Positions 1-7,901 of a stretch of 32,295 nucleotides of DNA are shown here, in pieces. A program made the position numbers and the translations under genes. Under the pieces are notes generated by a model. It was not told the DNA's origin, did not search any database, and worked only from the letters and a program-made list of their open reading frames with translations. The DNA lies in NCBI GenBank assembly GCA_017939795.1, contig JAGBAA010000139.1:1-32295 (forward strand), given 5' to 3'. Source of the stretch: Thermoguttaceae bacterium (GTDB lineage: Bacteria; Planctomycetota; Planctomycetia; Pirellulales; Thermoguttaceae). The first letter of the stretch is position 1; every line of letters begins with the position of its first letter.

Positions 1-415
1 GGCTTCACGGCTGAAACTGGCGGCCGAATATCCTTCTACATCCACTTTGATAAGGGTATTGGTCTCCTTCAGGTTCTTTTCGTACATGTCTTGTCCCATC
101 AGGTTGACAAGCTGTCCCAGTATGTCGCCCATGCCTTCCAACTGGTCGGCCGATTTCAGGTTGCTCTGTACATCTACACCTATTATTATATCGGCTCCCA
201 TTTCCCGTGCTACATTCACCGGATAATTGTTGATGGTGCCTCCATCCACCAATACCATGCTGTCGAGTCGTACGGGAGTAAACACACCGGGGATAGCCAT
301 ACTGGCTCGCATGGCAGTTGTCAGTTTGCCGCTATGGAAATCTACCTCGTTACCGGTTACAATGTCTTCGGCCACACAGGCATAGGGGATAGGCAGACGG
401 TTGAAGTCGATGGAG
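1..415 (-). CDS. Patatin-like phospholipase, C-terminal fragment (Bacteroides-like), broken at both ends
   Basis: Read on the minus strand, this stretch is open from about position 417 to the window edge. It encodes a patatin/RssA-family segment that includes IDFNRLPIPYACVAEDIV, LTTAMRASMAIPGVFTPVR and VLVDGGTINNYPVNVAREMG. The DGG motif carries the catalytic Asp of the Ser-Asp dyad of this hydrolase family. The N-terminal GXSXG nucleophile elbow is absent because the reading frame stops resembling patatin near 415, where pglZ starts in the opposite direction. The C-terminus runs off the window. The wording of the segment (SIDF..LPIP.AC.A, then DILGQLVNLMGQ) is what I know from Bacteroides outer-membrane patatin proteins, and the codon use (many ATA, GTA and CTG codons) differs from the genes beyond 3 kb. 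It is therefore foreign to the rest of the window, either through misassembly or recombination. The family call is firm; the origin is inferred. Confidence 0.8.
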
Positions 416-3004
416 GATACAGAAAAAATCACACAAGACTTGAATCGCAGATTTGCGGAGCCATTGCCGGAATTTTACAAGCGTCGGATCATCGTTTGGG
501 TCGATGAGGATGCCGAGTTTGAAGACAAACTGGACGGGATCACGCTGGATAATGCCAAAATTGCCGTATTGAACGGTACAAATAATTTTCAGGTGAAAAA
601 ACTCCTTGCCGCGGACGATCCGGAGAGCAATTATCTGCTGTATCGGCCCTTTTCCTATGAGTCGAATGAAGATAACTGGTTTTTGGACGTGGAGTTGTAC
701 AGTGAAGAATTCCGAGCCGACCTGCTTTCCATGTGGATGGATGAGATGAACCTCCCGCAGACGCCCGCACTGCGTCATGAACTCAGGAAATACCGGAAGT
801 TTTTCAACGCTCAGCCTCGCCGAAACAGGATCGCCGCATTCGCAGACACTCCCGCAACGTCTGCCCAATTACAAATGGCGATCATGGCAGTTTTGGCTAA
901 TGTGAAGGACGCGAAACCAAACGCGGTCATGAAGGCGGTACTGTTCGAGGGGCTTGAAAAGGAGAACAATCCGATCTATCAGGATCTCGCCAACTACGGC
1001 ATCGACGAAGCGTTCTGGCAAATGGTACAACAGGGGACCGGGTATGAAAATACGGAGCCGGACCTCGCACAGCTTGCCGCGCACCTTTTGTTGACGGCTT
1101 CCGCACAAACAATGCGGGAAGGATCCCTCCAAGGCCTTGAGTCGTTCATCTCGCCGGCGCATCTGCCGTATTGCTACGACTTTGTTTCGGACTGGATGCA
1201 CAGCAGAGAAGAAGGAAAACTTCGTGAGATCGCGGAAAATGTTGAGGAAAAACTGGAACTCCCGAAACAGTTTATGAAAATGCCGCTGACAGACCTGGCG
1301 GATACCGAAATCTTTCCCTGTATCGATGAAGTCATTCTCGTGAAACTGATGACGGAGATCGGAGACCATATCATCAATACGGAGACGATCACCCAGACTG
1401 TGGAAAAACGCCGGACCTGCGTCTGGTACGACAGCGTAAAGAATTACTTCGAGGGGATCCTGCTCGCTGCCAAAATGCAGGCGTTCCAGAAAGAACACTC
1501 AGCCGGTTTCCATACGGTGGAACCTGCAAAAGTCTGGAAAGAATACACGACCGAATACTACATCATGGATACCTGGTACCGGGAGTTCCACAAGAACTAT
1601 TCCGAGATCGCAATGAATTATCATCCGGAACTTTCCGACCGATTCAACCTCGTGACGGAGAAGGTCGAAGGTCTCTATGTGACCTGGTTCCTCGGTCAGC
1701 TGGGGAAAAACTGGTCGGATGCCTGCGCGGACAACCTGCGGGAGTTTGGACGTGTGCTGGATGTAGATCAACAGACGAATTTTTATCATGAGCAGGTCGA
1801 GGTCTCCGACAGTAAAGTTTATGTCATCGTCTCCGATGCGCTGCGTTATGAAGCGGGCGTCTCTCTTGCCGAGCAGCTCAGTCGGGAAACGCAGGCAAAA
1901 GTCGAACTGAAATCGATGCAGGCTATTTTTCCGACTATCACAAAATTCGGCATGGCCGCGCTTCTGCCGCACAAGGCGCTTTCCGTTGAGCTGAAAACAG
2001 GGAAAACGGACCATCTGGCAGTGTTGGCGGATGGACAGTCCACGGAAGCTCAGAACCGGGAGAAGATCCTGAAGACCAGGGAATCCGCCAGCGTCGTGCT
2101 GAAATATAAAAACCTCATCCCGATGAAACGGGCGGAACGGCAGGCTCTTGTGAAGGGAATGAAAGTGGTTTATATCTACCACGATACCATTGACGAAGCA
2201 GGACATATGGGCAATTCCGTCTTCTCTGCCTGTGATGCTGCTATTGATGAGCTTAAGAACATGGTCCGCATTATTGTCAACGAATGGGGCGGTGCGAATA
2301 TCATCATCACTTCCGACCATGGGTTTCTATATACCCACAGTCCGCTTACAGAAGATGACAAAGTGGATAAAACCACAGAAAGCGAACAGGACGTGGAGAT
2401 CGGACGGCGTTACGCCATCATGCAAAAAGGGACACTGCCGCAATACCTGATGCCCGTCAAGTTTCTCAACGGTAATGCTCCCTATGAAGCGTTCACTCCG
2501 CGGGAAAATATCCGAATCAGAATGAAAGGCGGCGGTCTGAACTTCGTGCATGGCGGCATCAGTCTTCAGGAGTTGGCTGTACCTGTCATTCAGTACCATT
2601 TCCTGAGGAATCAGAGTAGGGAATACCTCGCAAACAAGAGCAAGTACGACACAAAGCCCGTGGAGGTCGCACTGCTCTCCGCGAACCGAAAGATCTGCAA
2701 TATGAACTTCTCTCTGAACTTCTACCAGAAAGAAGTGGTTGGAGGAAATCGGATACCGGCAACGTGGCGCGTGTTCTTCACTGACAGTACAGGAAAACAG
2801 GTCAGCGATACCCAAAAGATCATCGCGGACAAGACCCATGAGAATGACCGTGTTTTCCGGTGCAGCTTCAACCTGCGAGCACTGAGATATAATAATACGG
2901 AGGTCTATTACCTCAACATTACCGACGAAAACGGCCAGCCAATACAACGTGAAGAATTTCAAATCGACATCGCACTTGCGATGGATGAGTTTGACTTTTT
3001 TTAA
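410..3004 (+). CDS. pglZ: BREX system phosphatase PglZ (type A)
   Basis: PglZ is the alkaline-phosphatase-superfamily component of BREX phage defence, which works with the PglX methylase and the BrxC ATPase to mark self DNA and block phage replication. The protein is about 864 residues, the usual length for BREX type 1 PglZ. It opens with EKITQDLNRRF and RRIIVWVDEDAEFEDKL. Its metal-site motifs include VIVSDALRYEAG (near residue 470), YHDTIDEAGH (near 595) and IIITSDHGFLYTH (near 635). I start it at the ATG at 410; a TTG at 401 is in frame. Both lie inside DNA that reads as patatin on the other strand, so the native first residues and ribosome site may be missing. No brxA, brxB, brxC, pglX or brxL is visible. 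In the common type 1 order brxL follows pglZ, but here a terminator and miaB follow. Its GC and codon use are milder than its neighbours, which suggests transfer. Confidence 0.93.
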   Translation: MEDTEKITQDLNRRFAEPLPEFYKRRIIVWVDEDAEFEDKLDGITLDNAKIAVLNGTNNFQVKKLLAADDPESNYLLYRPFSYESNEDNWFLDVELYSEEFRADLLSMWMDEMNLPQTPALRHELRKYRKFFNAQPRRNRIAAFADTPATSAQLQMAIMAVLANVKDAKPNAVMKAVLFEGLEKENNPIYQDLANYGIDEAFWQMVQQGTGYENTEPDLAQLAAHLLLTASAQTMREGSLQGLESFISPAHLPYCYDFVSDWMHSREEGKLREIAENVEEKLELPKQFMKMPLTDLADTEIFPCIDEVILVKLMTEIGDHIINTETITQTVEKRRTCVWYDSVKNYFEGILLAAKMQAFQKEHSAGFHTVEPAKVWKEYTTEYYIMDTWYREFHKNYSEIAMNYHPELSDRFNLVTEKVEGLYVTWFLGQLGKNWSDACADNLREFGRVLDVDQQTNFYHEQVEVSDSKVYVIVSDALRYEAGVSLAEQLSRETQAKVELKSMQAIFPTITKFGMAALLPHKALSVELKTGKTDHLAVLADGQSTEAQNREKILKTRESASVVLKYKNLIPMKRAERQALVKGMKVVYIYHDTIDEAGHMGNSVFSACDAAIDELKNMVRIIVNEWGGANIIITSDHGFLYTHSPLTEDDKVDKTTESEQDVEIGRRYAIMQKGTLPQYLMPVKFLNGNAPYEAFTPRENIRIRMKGGGLNFVHGGISLQELAVPVIQYHFLRNQSREYLANKSKYDTKPVEVALLSANRKICNMNFSLNFYQKEVVGGNRIPATWRVFFTDSTGKQVSDTQKIIADKTHENDRVFRCSFNLRALRYNNTEVYYLNITDENGQPIQREEFQIDIALAMDEFDFF

Positions 3005-3065
3005 TTAAAATTGCGGAAGCCCGCACTATCCGTCAAGTATGGTACACGCTTTCGGCTGTGCTGAT

Positions 3066-3112
3066 AAAAAACGGCATCCGGCAGTTTTTCGCGGGCTGCC
3101 GATGCCGTTTTT
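3066..3112. terminator. Bidirectional rho-independent terminator between pglZ and miaB
   Basis: An A-rich arm reading AACGGCATCCGGCAG (from 3070) pairs with CTGCCGATGCCGTT (3096-3109) across a short loop, with one bulged base. A run of A on the left and T on the right lets it work on both strands. It lies between the convergent ends of pglZ (3004) and miaB (3137). Confidence 0.85.
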
Positions 3113-3136
3113 CAGAAGTTGGGAAATGAAAGCGGT

Positions 3137-4555
3137 TCAGATCTCTCCGAAAAGTGTGAATGGGCTTGAGTCGGTGATCCGGACTTTCTGGAGATTGCCG
3201 ATGAGGGAGCGCGGACCGTCGAAGACGACGATGCGGTCGCACGGAGTCCGGCCGGTGAGCTGGATGGTGGGATCCGCGTCGGAAACCGCTTCCGGGAATT
3301 CCGCAGCACCGTTGAGGACCGGGAGTTTCATCGCGCTCTTGCTCGTTCCTTCGACCAGGATCTCGACCTCCTGACCGACGAATTTCGCGCTTTCTTCCGT
3401 ACTGATCTGATTCTGGACCGCCAGAAGCTCATTGTTTCGGCGGCGTTTTACTTCCTCTGGAACGTCATCTTCCCAAAGCTCGTACGCCTTCGTCCCTTCA
3501 CGCGGGCTGAATTTGAAGATGAAGCTGTTCTTGAACCGGATGTCCTTCACCAGCTCGACCGTCTGCTGGAAATCTTCTTCCGTCTCGCCGCAGAATCCGA
3601 CGATAAAATCGCTCGTGATCGCTGCGCCGGGGACCGTTTCCAGGATCTGACGGCAAACGTCGCGGTATTTTTCCACCGTGTAACCGCGATTCATCCGCTT
3701 CAGCTGAGAATTAGACCCGCTCTGTGCCGGTACGTGGAAGTACGGCATGACGTGCGGAAGGTCGCGGACCGCTTCAAACAGATCCGGAGTCATGCTGTTT
3801 GGATGGCTCGTGACGAACCGGATCCGCTCCAGCGGCGTCGTTTCCGCGATGCGCTCGCACTGTTCAAGAAGCCCGGAAAGGCGCGTTCCGGACGGCTGGT
3901 CATGGTATTTGCTCACCGTCTGTCCGATGAGCGTGACCTCCCGGCATCCCTGATCCACGAGCTGACGCACTTCCGCAAGGATCTCATCCACCGGCCTGCT
4001 CTGCTCCGGACCGCGAACGTATGGAACGATACAGTACGTGCAGAACTGATCGCATCCAAACATGATCCGGACGTACGCCATGAACGGATTCTGCCGTGCC
4101 GACGCTTCCCGCATCGGATCGTAGAAATCGAAACTGTCTTCGACTTCGTGTCTTCCGCGTCCGCGCCGTTCGAGACTCAATTCCATCTGCGGGCCTTTTC
4201 CTGCCCTGATCTTTGCGAGGAGTTCCGGGATCCGCGCGATCTGACCCGGTCCGACGACCAGATCGACATACGGCGCACGCTTGAAGATCTGCGCATTGTC
4301 CTTCTGCGCCATGCAGCCCATCACGCCGATGATCTTTTCCGGATGCGCCTCTTTCGAAAGACGAAGACGCCCCAGCGCACTGTAGATCTTGTCCTCGGCA
4401 TGCTGGCGGATGCTGCACGTGTTGAAAAGGATGACGTCCGCTTTCTTCATGGACTCCGCCTGAGTGAAGCCCTCGCGCAAAAGCGTCGCGATGATGAGTT
4501 CGGAATCCAGAACGTTCATCTGGCATCCGACGGTTTCAATAAAAAAACTTGGCAT
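3137..4555 (-). CDS. miaB: tRNA-2-methylthio-N6-dimethylallyladenosine synthase MiaB
   Basis: MiaB is a radical-SAM methylthiotransferase that adds a methylthio group to C2 of i6A37 in tRNAs reading UNN codons. The protein has 472 residues, full length. The N-terminal MTTase domain carries the three cluster cysteines at about Cys11 (VGCQMN), Cys47 (NTCSIR) and Cys81 (GCMAQ). The radical-SAM motif CDQFCTYC follows at about 168-175. The C-terminal 70 residues (VGQEVEILVEGTSK onward) form the TRAM RNA-binding domain. The ATG at 4555 starts right at the conserved FFIETVGCQMN. The upstream GH5-like gene ends 60 bases away on the same strand with no clear terminator, so the two may be cotranscribed. 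The family also contains MtaB and RimO; the N-terminal wording and the TRAM region favour MiaB. A matching substrate, tRNA-Ser(UGA) with A36-A38, lies at 10336-10420. Confidence 0.95.
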   Translation of the reverse strand: MPSFFIETVGCQMNVLDSELIIATLLREGFTQAESMKKADVILFNTCSIRQHAEDKIYSALGRLRLSKEAHPEKIIGVMGCMAQKDNAQIFKRAPYVDLVVGPGQIARIPELLAKIRAGKGPQMELSLERRGRGRHEVEDSFDFYDPMREASARQNPFMAYVRIMFGCDQFCTYCIVPYVRGPEQSRPVDEILAEVRQLVDQGCREVTLIGQTVSKYHDQPSGTRLSGLLEQCERIAETTPLERIRFVTSHPNSMTPDLFEAVRDLPHVMPYFHVPAQSGSNSQLKRMNRGYTVEKYRDVCRQILETVPGAAITSDFIVGFCGETEEDFQQTVELVKDIRFKNSFIFKFSPREGTKAYELWEDDVPEEVKRRRNNELLAVQNQISTEESAKFVGQEVEILVEGTSKSAMKLPVLNGAAEFPEAVSDADPTIQLTGRTPCDRIVVFDGPRSLIGNLQKVRITDSSPFTLFGEI

Positions 4556-4615
4556 AAATCGGAAAATGAAAAATCAGATCAGTCTCGGAAAATAAACGGA
4601 AGGATCCCCGCCGAT

Positions 4616-5776
4616 TCAGTCTTTCCGCTCGCTCAGTTTACGGAAAAGCTCGATCTCTTTCGGATCGTACGGCGTGTGGTCCTCATGGTAGAGGTCATGG
4701 AACCAGACTTCCGGTTCGCCTTTGGTCTCGTCCCAGCCCCATGGGTACTGCGTTTGGAGTTTCCCAGGGATCAGCCCCCAGTTCAGGGCGCCGACACGGT
4801 ACTTTTTGAAAATCGGAAGAATGTCGAAGACCGTGCAGTTTCTCGTGCCGCGCGCGAGCCATTCCTTGCAGATGAGCGGACGGCGGAATCCGGAAAGAAG
4901 CGTGACCAGCTTTTCCATCGTTTTGGCATTCGAGTAGCAGTGGAAGCTCAAAATGTCCGAATTCTCGGCGAGGAAGACCGCGATGGGAGTCAGGTGCATT
5001 CCCTGGATCGCAGAGGTGAGCGGGATCGGCGTTTCGATCCTGCGTGCCCACGTCCAGAGAAGACGCAGGAAACCGAGCGTGTGGTGCCGGTCCCCGCTAT
5101 TGTACGGTTCGTTGAAAAGATCCCAGAAAAGGATGCGCGGATCGTTGCGGAAATACTCCATCGTCTCCATGATGTAGTCTTCCATCCAGCCCCAGTTTTC
5201 CGGTTTGTGCATGACGCGCTCCTTGCCCGGAGTCTGACGCCACTCCCCATTATGGACTTTCGGCGGAGAAAGCGGCTGGGGACCGCGGACGCTCGGTTCT
5301 TTCCCGCCGTTGGTGAAGAAGTTGAAGCCCACGCGGATCGCGTGTTTTTCGCAAAGGTCGAAAAACGTGTTGATGTTCGCGTAGAAATCGGTTTTTTCTT
5401 CTTTCCAGAGAAGGTCATGAACGAAGACGCGTACAGTGTTCATGCCCGTTTTGGCCATCAGCGCAAGTTCCTCATCAATGATCTTTGGGTTGAAGGTCGA
5501 TTTCTGCCACATTTCAAGCTGATTTACGGCATATGTCGGCACGTAATTGCATCCCAGGGGCCACGGCTGTTTGGCGTACCAGGCATTCGCTTTTTCGATA
5601 GTCCAGCGTCCATTCGGCTCAAATGTGTCTGTCGTGACGGCCGGTGTCTGGGCGGCGGGAGCTGAGGAAGGCACGGTATTTACGGTCTCTGCGAAGGAAA
5701 CAGAACGGTTCATGCCTGCTCCGGCGGCTCCAACCGCTGCGGCAAGCGAGGCTTTCAGGACTTCACGTCGATTCAT
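4616..5776 (-). CDS. Secreted glycoside hydrolase, GH5-like (cellulase/mannanase fold)
   Basis: This is a 386-residue protein with a twin-arginine-like export signal (NRREVLK followed by an Ala/Gly-rich stretch to about residue 22). The mature part looks like a clan GH-A (beta/alpha)8 glycosidase. WDLFNEPYNSG at about 219-229 holds the Asn-Glu-Pro acid/base Glu223, and LICKEWLARG at about 301-310 holds the probable nucleophile Glu305. SFHCYSN near 277 fits the conserved His/Tyr strand. The substrate cannot be read from the sequence; relatives are variously annotated as cellulases, xylanases or mannosidases. The start is the ATG at 5776, preceded by a good AAGGAGAA ribosome site. It may be cotranscribed with miaB downstream, although the jobs are unrelated. 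Glycoside degradation fits the nearby ROK kinase, but the terminator between them argues against a single transcript. Confidence 0.82.
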   Translation of the reverse strand: MNRREVLKASLAAAVGAAGAGMNRSVSFAETVNTVPSSAPAAQTPAVTTDTFEPNGRWTIEKANAWYAKQPWPLGCNYVPTYAVNQLEMWQKSTFNPKIIDEELALMAKTGMNTVRVFVHDLLWKEEKTDFYANINTFFDLCEKHAIRVGFNFFTNGGKEPSVRGPQPLSPPKVHNGEWRQTPGKERVMHKPENWGWMEDYIMETMEYFRNDPRILFWDLFNEPYNSGDRHHTLGFLRLLWTWARRIETPIPLTSAIQGMHLTPIAVFLAENSDILSFHCYSNAKTMEKLVTLLSGFRRPLICKEWLARGTRNCTVFDILPIFKKYRVGALNWGLIPGKLQTQYPWGWDETKGEPEVWFHDLYHEDHTPYDPKEIELFRKLSERKD

Positions 5777-5870
5777 AATATTCTCCTTGAATGAGGAGGA
5801 TAAAAAATAAAAATTTACGAGGATGGGATACGGGCAAACAAAACGCCGTGCGACACGCGGATTTTGGCAA

Positions 5871-5913
5871 AACGCGGGAGCGCATGGAAGATCCCGTACA
5901 CGCTCCCGTTTTT
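5871..5913 (-). terminator. Rho-independent terminator of the ROK kinase gene
   Basis: A perfect 8-bp stem, CGGGAGCG (5875-5882) with CGCTCCCG (5901-5908), lies just past the ROK stop codon at 5922. It is flanked by T runs on both strands (5909-5913 on plus, CGTTTT on minus), so it may act in both directions. Confidence 0.75.
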
Positions 5914-5921
5914 CGGCCTGC

Positions 5922-6959
5922 TCATTCGCTCAGTGCTTTTGCGATGCCTGCTGCGCCGATGAATCCGGCATCCCCGCCAAGTTTCGCGAAATCAATGATG
6001 GTCGTTGCCGAGCAGGTCGGAAGTGCACGGGCTTTGACTTCGTCGCGGATCGCCTGGATGAACGTGCGTCCGAGTTCCGATTCATTTCCGCCGAACGTCA
6101 TGGCTCCCCCGATGTAGATGGCATCCGGGTCAATCGTGTGCATGAGCGTCGCGATGCCGATGGCGAGATACTTCGCGGTGTCGAGGATGATCTGCATGGC
6201 GGCTGCGTCGCCTTTCTGCGCTTCTTCCGCGACGACTTTGGCCCCGATGGTGTCGAGGTCCGCACGGCGGGCTGTCAGGGACGTTGCGGCTCCGGAGTCG
6301 ATGAGTTCCTTCGTTCGGGCAATGACGGCGGTCGCGCTTCCGTAGGCTTCATAGTGTCCGGGGCGTCCGCAGCCGCAGATACGCGCATTCGGCGTCGTGT
6401 CGATGATCGCGTGGCCGTACTCACCGCCCTGGGAATGCTCGCCGTCGTAGACCATCCGGTTGATGATGATCCCGCACCCGATGCCGGTCCCAAGCGTCAG
6501 GAGGACCATGCTGGTGATCGGTTTGTCCGTGCCCACGGCTCCGTCAGGCGTGAAGACGTTCTTTTTCGCGTCTTTTCCTTTTCCGACCCAGTATTCTGCA
6601 AAAGCAGCGGCAGACGCATCGTTCGCGAATTCCACGTAGATCCCGCACGCTTCGCTCATCATGTCTGCGATCGGGCAGTACTTCCACTTTTCGCCGAGGT
6701 TGGCTGTCTGGAGGAGTTTGCGTCCCGGAATGTCCATCGGACCGGCAGAGGCAAGACCCGCTTTCGTAATGTCCGAGCGTTCCAGCCCGGCCTTGGCCAA
6801 AATGTCATTCACTCCGTCTGCGATACGCCGGCAAGCCGCTTCCGGACCTTCCTGAATGTGTGTCGGGACCGAGCCTTTCACGAGAATGCTGCCGTGTTCA
6901 TCCAGGATCCCAATTTTTGTATTCGTGCCGCCAAGGTCGATACCGAGATAGTATTTCAT
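5922..6959 (-). CDS. ROK-family sugar kinase (glucokinase-like)
   Basis: ROK kinases phosphorylate glucose or related hexoses with ATP; some family members are repressors, but this one has no N-terminal DNA-binding domain. The protein is about 345 residues. The phosphate-binding motif DLGGTNTKIG is at residues 6-15, and the catalytic ELV.. region reads EFANDASAAAFAEYWVG. The zinc and ROK signature CGCGRPGHYEAYGSA sits near residue 180. I chose the ATG at 6959 over an upstream in-frame ATG at 7016 because it starts directly at YYLGIDLGG and has a GGAG ribosome site 9 bases upstream. A promoter is visible at 7076-7103 and a terminator at 5871-5913, so it is a single-gene unit. Glucokinase is the likeliest activity; N-acetylglucosamine or fructose kinase cannot be excluded. 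Confidence 0.9.
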   Translation of the reverse strand: MKYYLGIDLGGTNTKIGILDEHGSILVKGSVPTHIQEGPEAACRRIADGVNDILAKAGLERSDITKAGLASAGPMDIPGRKLLQTANLGEKWKYCPIADMMSEACGIYVEFANDASAAAFAEYWVGKGKDAKKNVFTPDGAVGTDKPITSMVLLTLGTGIGCGIIINRMVYDGEHSQGGEYGHAIIDTTPNARICGCGRPGHYEAYGSATAVIARTKELIDSGAATSLTARRADLDTIGAKVVAEEAQKGDAAAMQIILDTAKYLAIGIATLMHTIDPDAIYIGGAMTFGGNESELGRTFIQAIRDEVKARALPTCSATTIIDFAKLGGDAGFIGAAGIAKALSE

Positions 6960-7025
6960 GATACGTGACTCCAAAATTTTTTGTGGGCAGGAAAGTGCCT
7001 TCGGAAATGCAATCAAATGGGCCGT

Positions 7026-7054
7026 TTTTCATGTGCGTTCACCCTGCATGAAAA
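7026..7054. promoter_or_regulatory. Inverted repeat in the ROK kinase leader, possible operator
   Basis: TTTTCATG (7026-7033) and CATGAAAA (7047-7054) form a perfect 8-bp inverted repeat with a 13-base spacer. It lies about 15-45 bases downstream of the predicted transcription start, where a repressor site or leader hairpin would be effective. Function is inferred from position only. Confidence 0.4.
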
Positions 7055-7075
7055 TTCACCGGCCAGATACCGTTT

Positions 7076-7103
7076 ATTTTAATCCAACTCGCAAAGATGG
7101 CAA
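7076..7103 (-). promoter_or_regulatory. Sigma-70-type promoter of the ROK kinase gene
   Basis: On the minus strand TTGCCA (-35, 7098-7103) is followed by 16 bases and TAAAAT (-10, 7076-7081). The predicted start near 7069 gives a leader of about 110 bases. Confidence 0.55.
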
Positions 7104-7329
7104 GAGGTTTCCCGCACTTTTTCATTGATTTTCAGCAAGAAAAAGAAAATTTTTGCGAGTAAAGACGGTTGGAGAATCTGGAAATCAGGAAGCCGGACTT
7201 TTTCAGCTGGAAAATTTTCTCTGCGCAGAGAAAACAGAACGGTCCCCAGTGGGGCTATCCGGAGTTTTCGGCATGGATCGCAGTTCCGGTTCCGTTGGAG
7301 TTTCGAGTCCTGTTTCGGGAATTTCTGCG
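7104..7329. other. Gene-free stretch
   Basis: Apart from the ROK promoter at its left edge and runs of GAAAATTTT-type sequence, I see no gene, RNA or terminator here. The short open frames on the plus strand at 7125-7443 have no family likeness or ribosome site and overlap each other. Confidence 0.5.
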
Positions 7330-7614
7330 TCAGTCTTCTTCCGATGGAATGAAGAAGACGTGAATGAAGCCGACTGCCGAGAAAAAGAGCAGGACGTAGC
7401 CGAACTCATCGCGGATGGGGATCTCCTTTTCCGGAAATTTTAAAGCTTCACCCGTCAACGCCTCGACCCACCAGCGTTTTTTCTCCATCGACGGATCCTG
7501 TTTCGCAAGGATCTCCGTACCCTGTGGAGAAAGCGTGATCGATTTGAGAAAAAGGGTTTCCAGTCCCAGCAAAAGCAGAAAAACTGCAAAGAAAAGCCAA
7601 ATTTTGCGGAACAT
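7330..7614 (-). CDS. Small two-helix membrane protein, unknown function
   Basis: This 94-residue protein has two predicted membrane segments: residues 4-22 (IWLFFAVFLLLLGLETLF) and about 74-90 (YVLLFFSAVGFIHVFFI). Between them is a charged stretch of about 45 residues that includes KKRWWVEALTGEAL and carries acidic and basic patches. I chose the ATG at 7614, preceded by AAAGGGA six bases upstream; an earlier in-frame ATG at 7641 lacks such a site. I do not recognise a domain. The codon wobble and hydrophobic pattern look like a real gene, and the same minus-strand direction is shared with purT upstream, but a terminator separates them. It ends in an acidic tail (PSEED). No neighbour suggests a role. 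Confidence 0.65.
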   Translation of the reverse strand: MFRKIWLFFAVFLLLLGLETLFLKSITLSPQGTEILAKQDPSMEKKRWWVEALTGEALKFPEKEIPIRDEFGYVLLFFSAVGFIHVFFIPSEED

Positions 7615-7751
7615 AAGATCCCTTTCGCTAATTTTCTGCACCGGAGCCGGATATTTTGAAAAATCAATGAAACAAAAGCGTCGGCAAAAACAGATGGCTC
7701 CGCCCGATCCTACCGGCCTGTTTTTTTCTGTTCAGCTCTTTTCAGCCTGCA

Positions 7752-7779
7752 TTCCGGAGTGCAGTTTTCCGGAGTTCAG
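7752..7779. repeat. Short direct repeat, 13 bp in two copies
   Basis: TTCCGGAGTGCAG (7752-7764) and TTCCGGAGTTCAG (7767-7779) match at 12 of 13 bases and start 15 bases apart. They lie upstream of the small membrane protein gene and could be a regulator site; nothing else supports that. Confidence 0.5.
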
Positions 7780-7860
7780 CCTTCGTCAGCACAGCAGCTC
7801 AGTTTCCTTGAAGGGAAGGAGATCGGGAGGATTCCTGCGTCTTTTGCCGAAATGAATGAA

Positions 7861-7890
7861 AAGACGCGCCGTCGGGAAAAACGGCGCGCC
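7861..7890 (-). terminator. Rho-independent terminator of purT
   Basis: Just past the purT stop, minus-strand GGCGCGCCGT pairs with ACGGCGCGTC across a short T-rich loop and is followed by TTTTC. The stem is GC-rich, 8-9 bp. Confidence 0.75.
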
Positions 7891-7901
7891 CGGATCGTTT
7901 C

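Noticed and set aside
350..868. A minus-strand frame over the pglZ start
   Set aside because: It is out of frame with the patatin fragment and antisense to pglZ.
3734..5665. A 643-codon plus-strand open frame
   Set aside because: It lies antisense to miaB and the GH5-like gene across their boundary, has no family likeness, and is a by-product of GC-rich codon use on the other strand.
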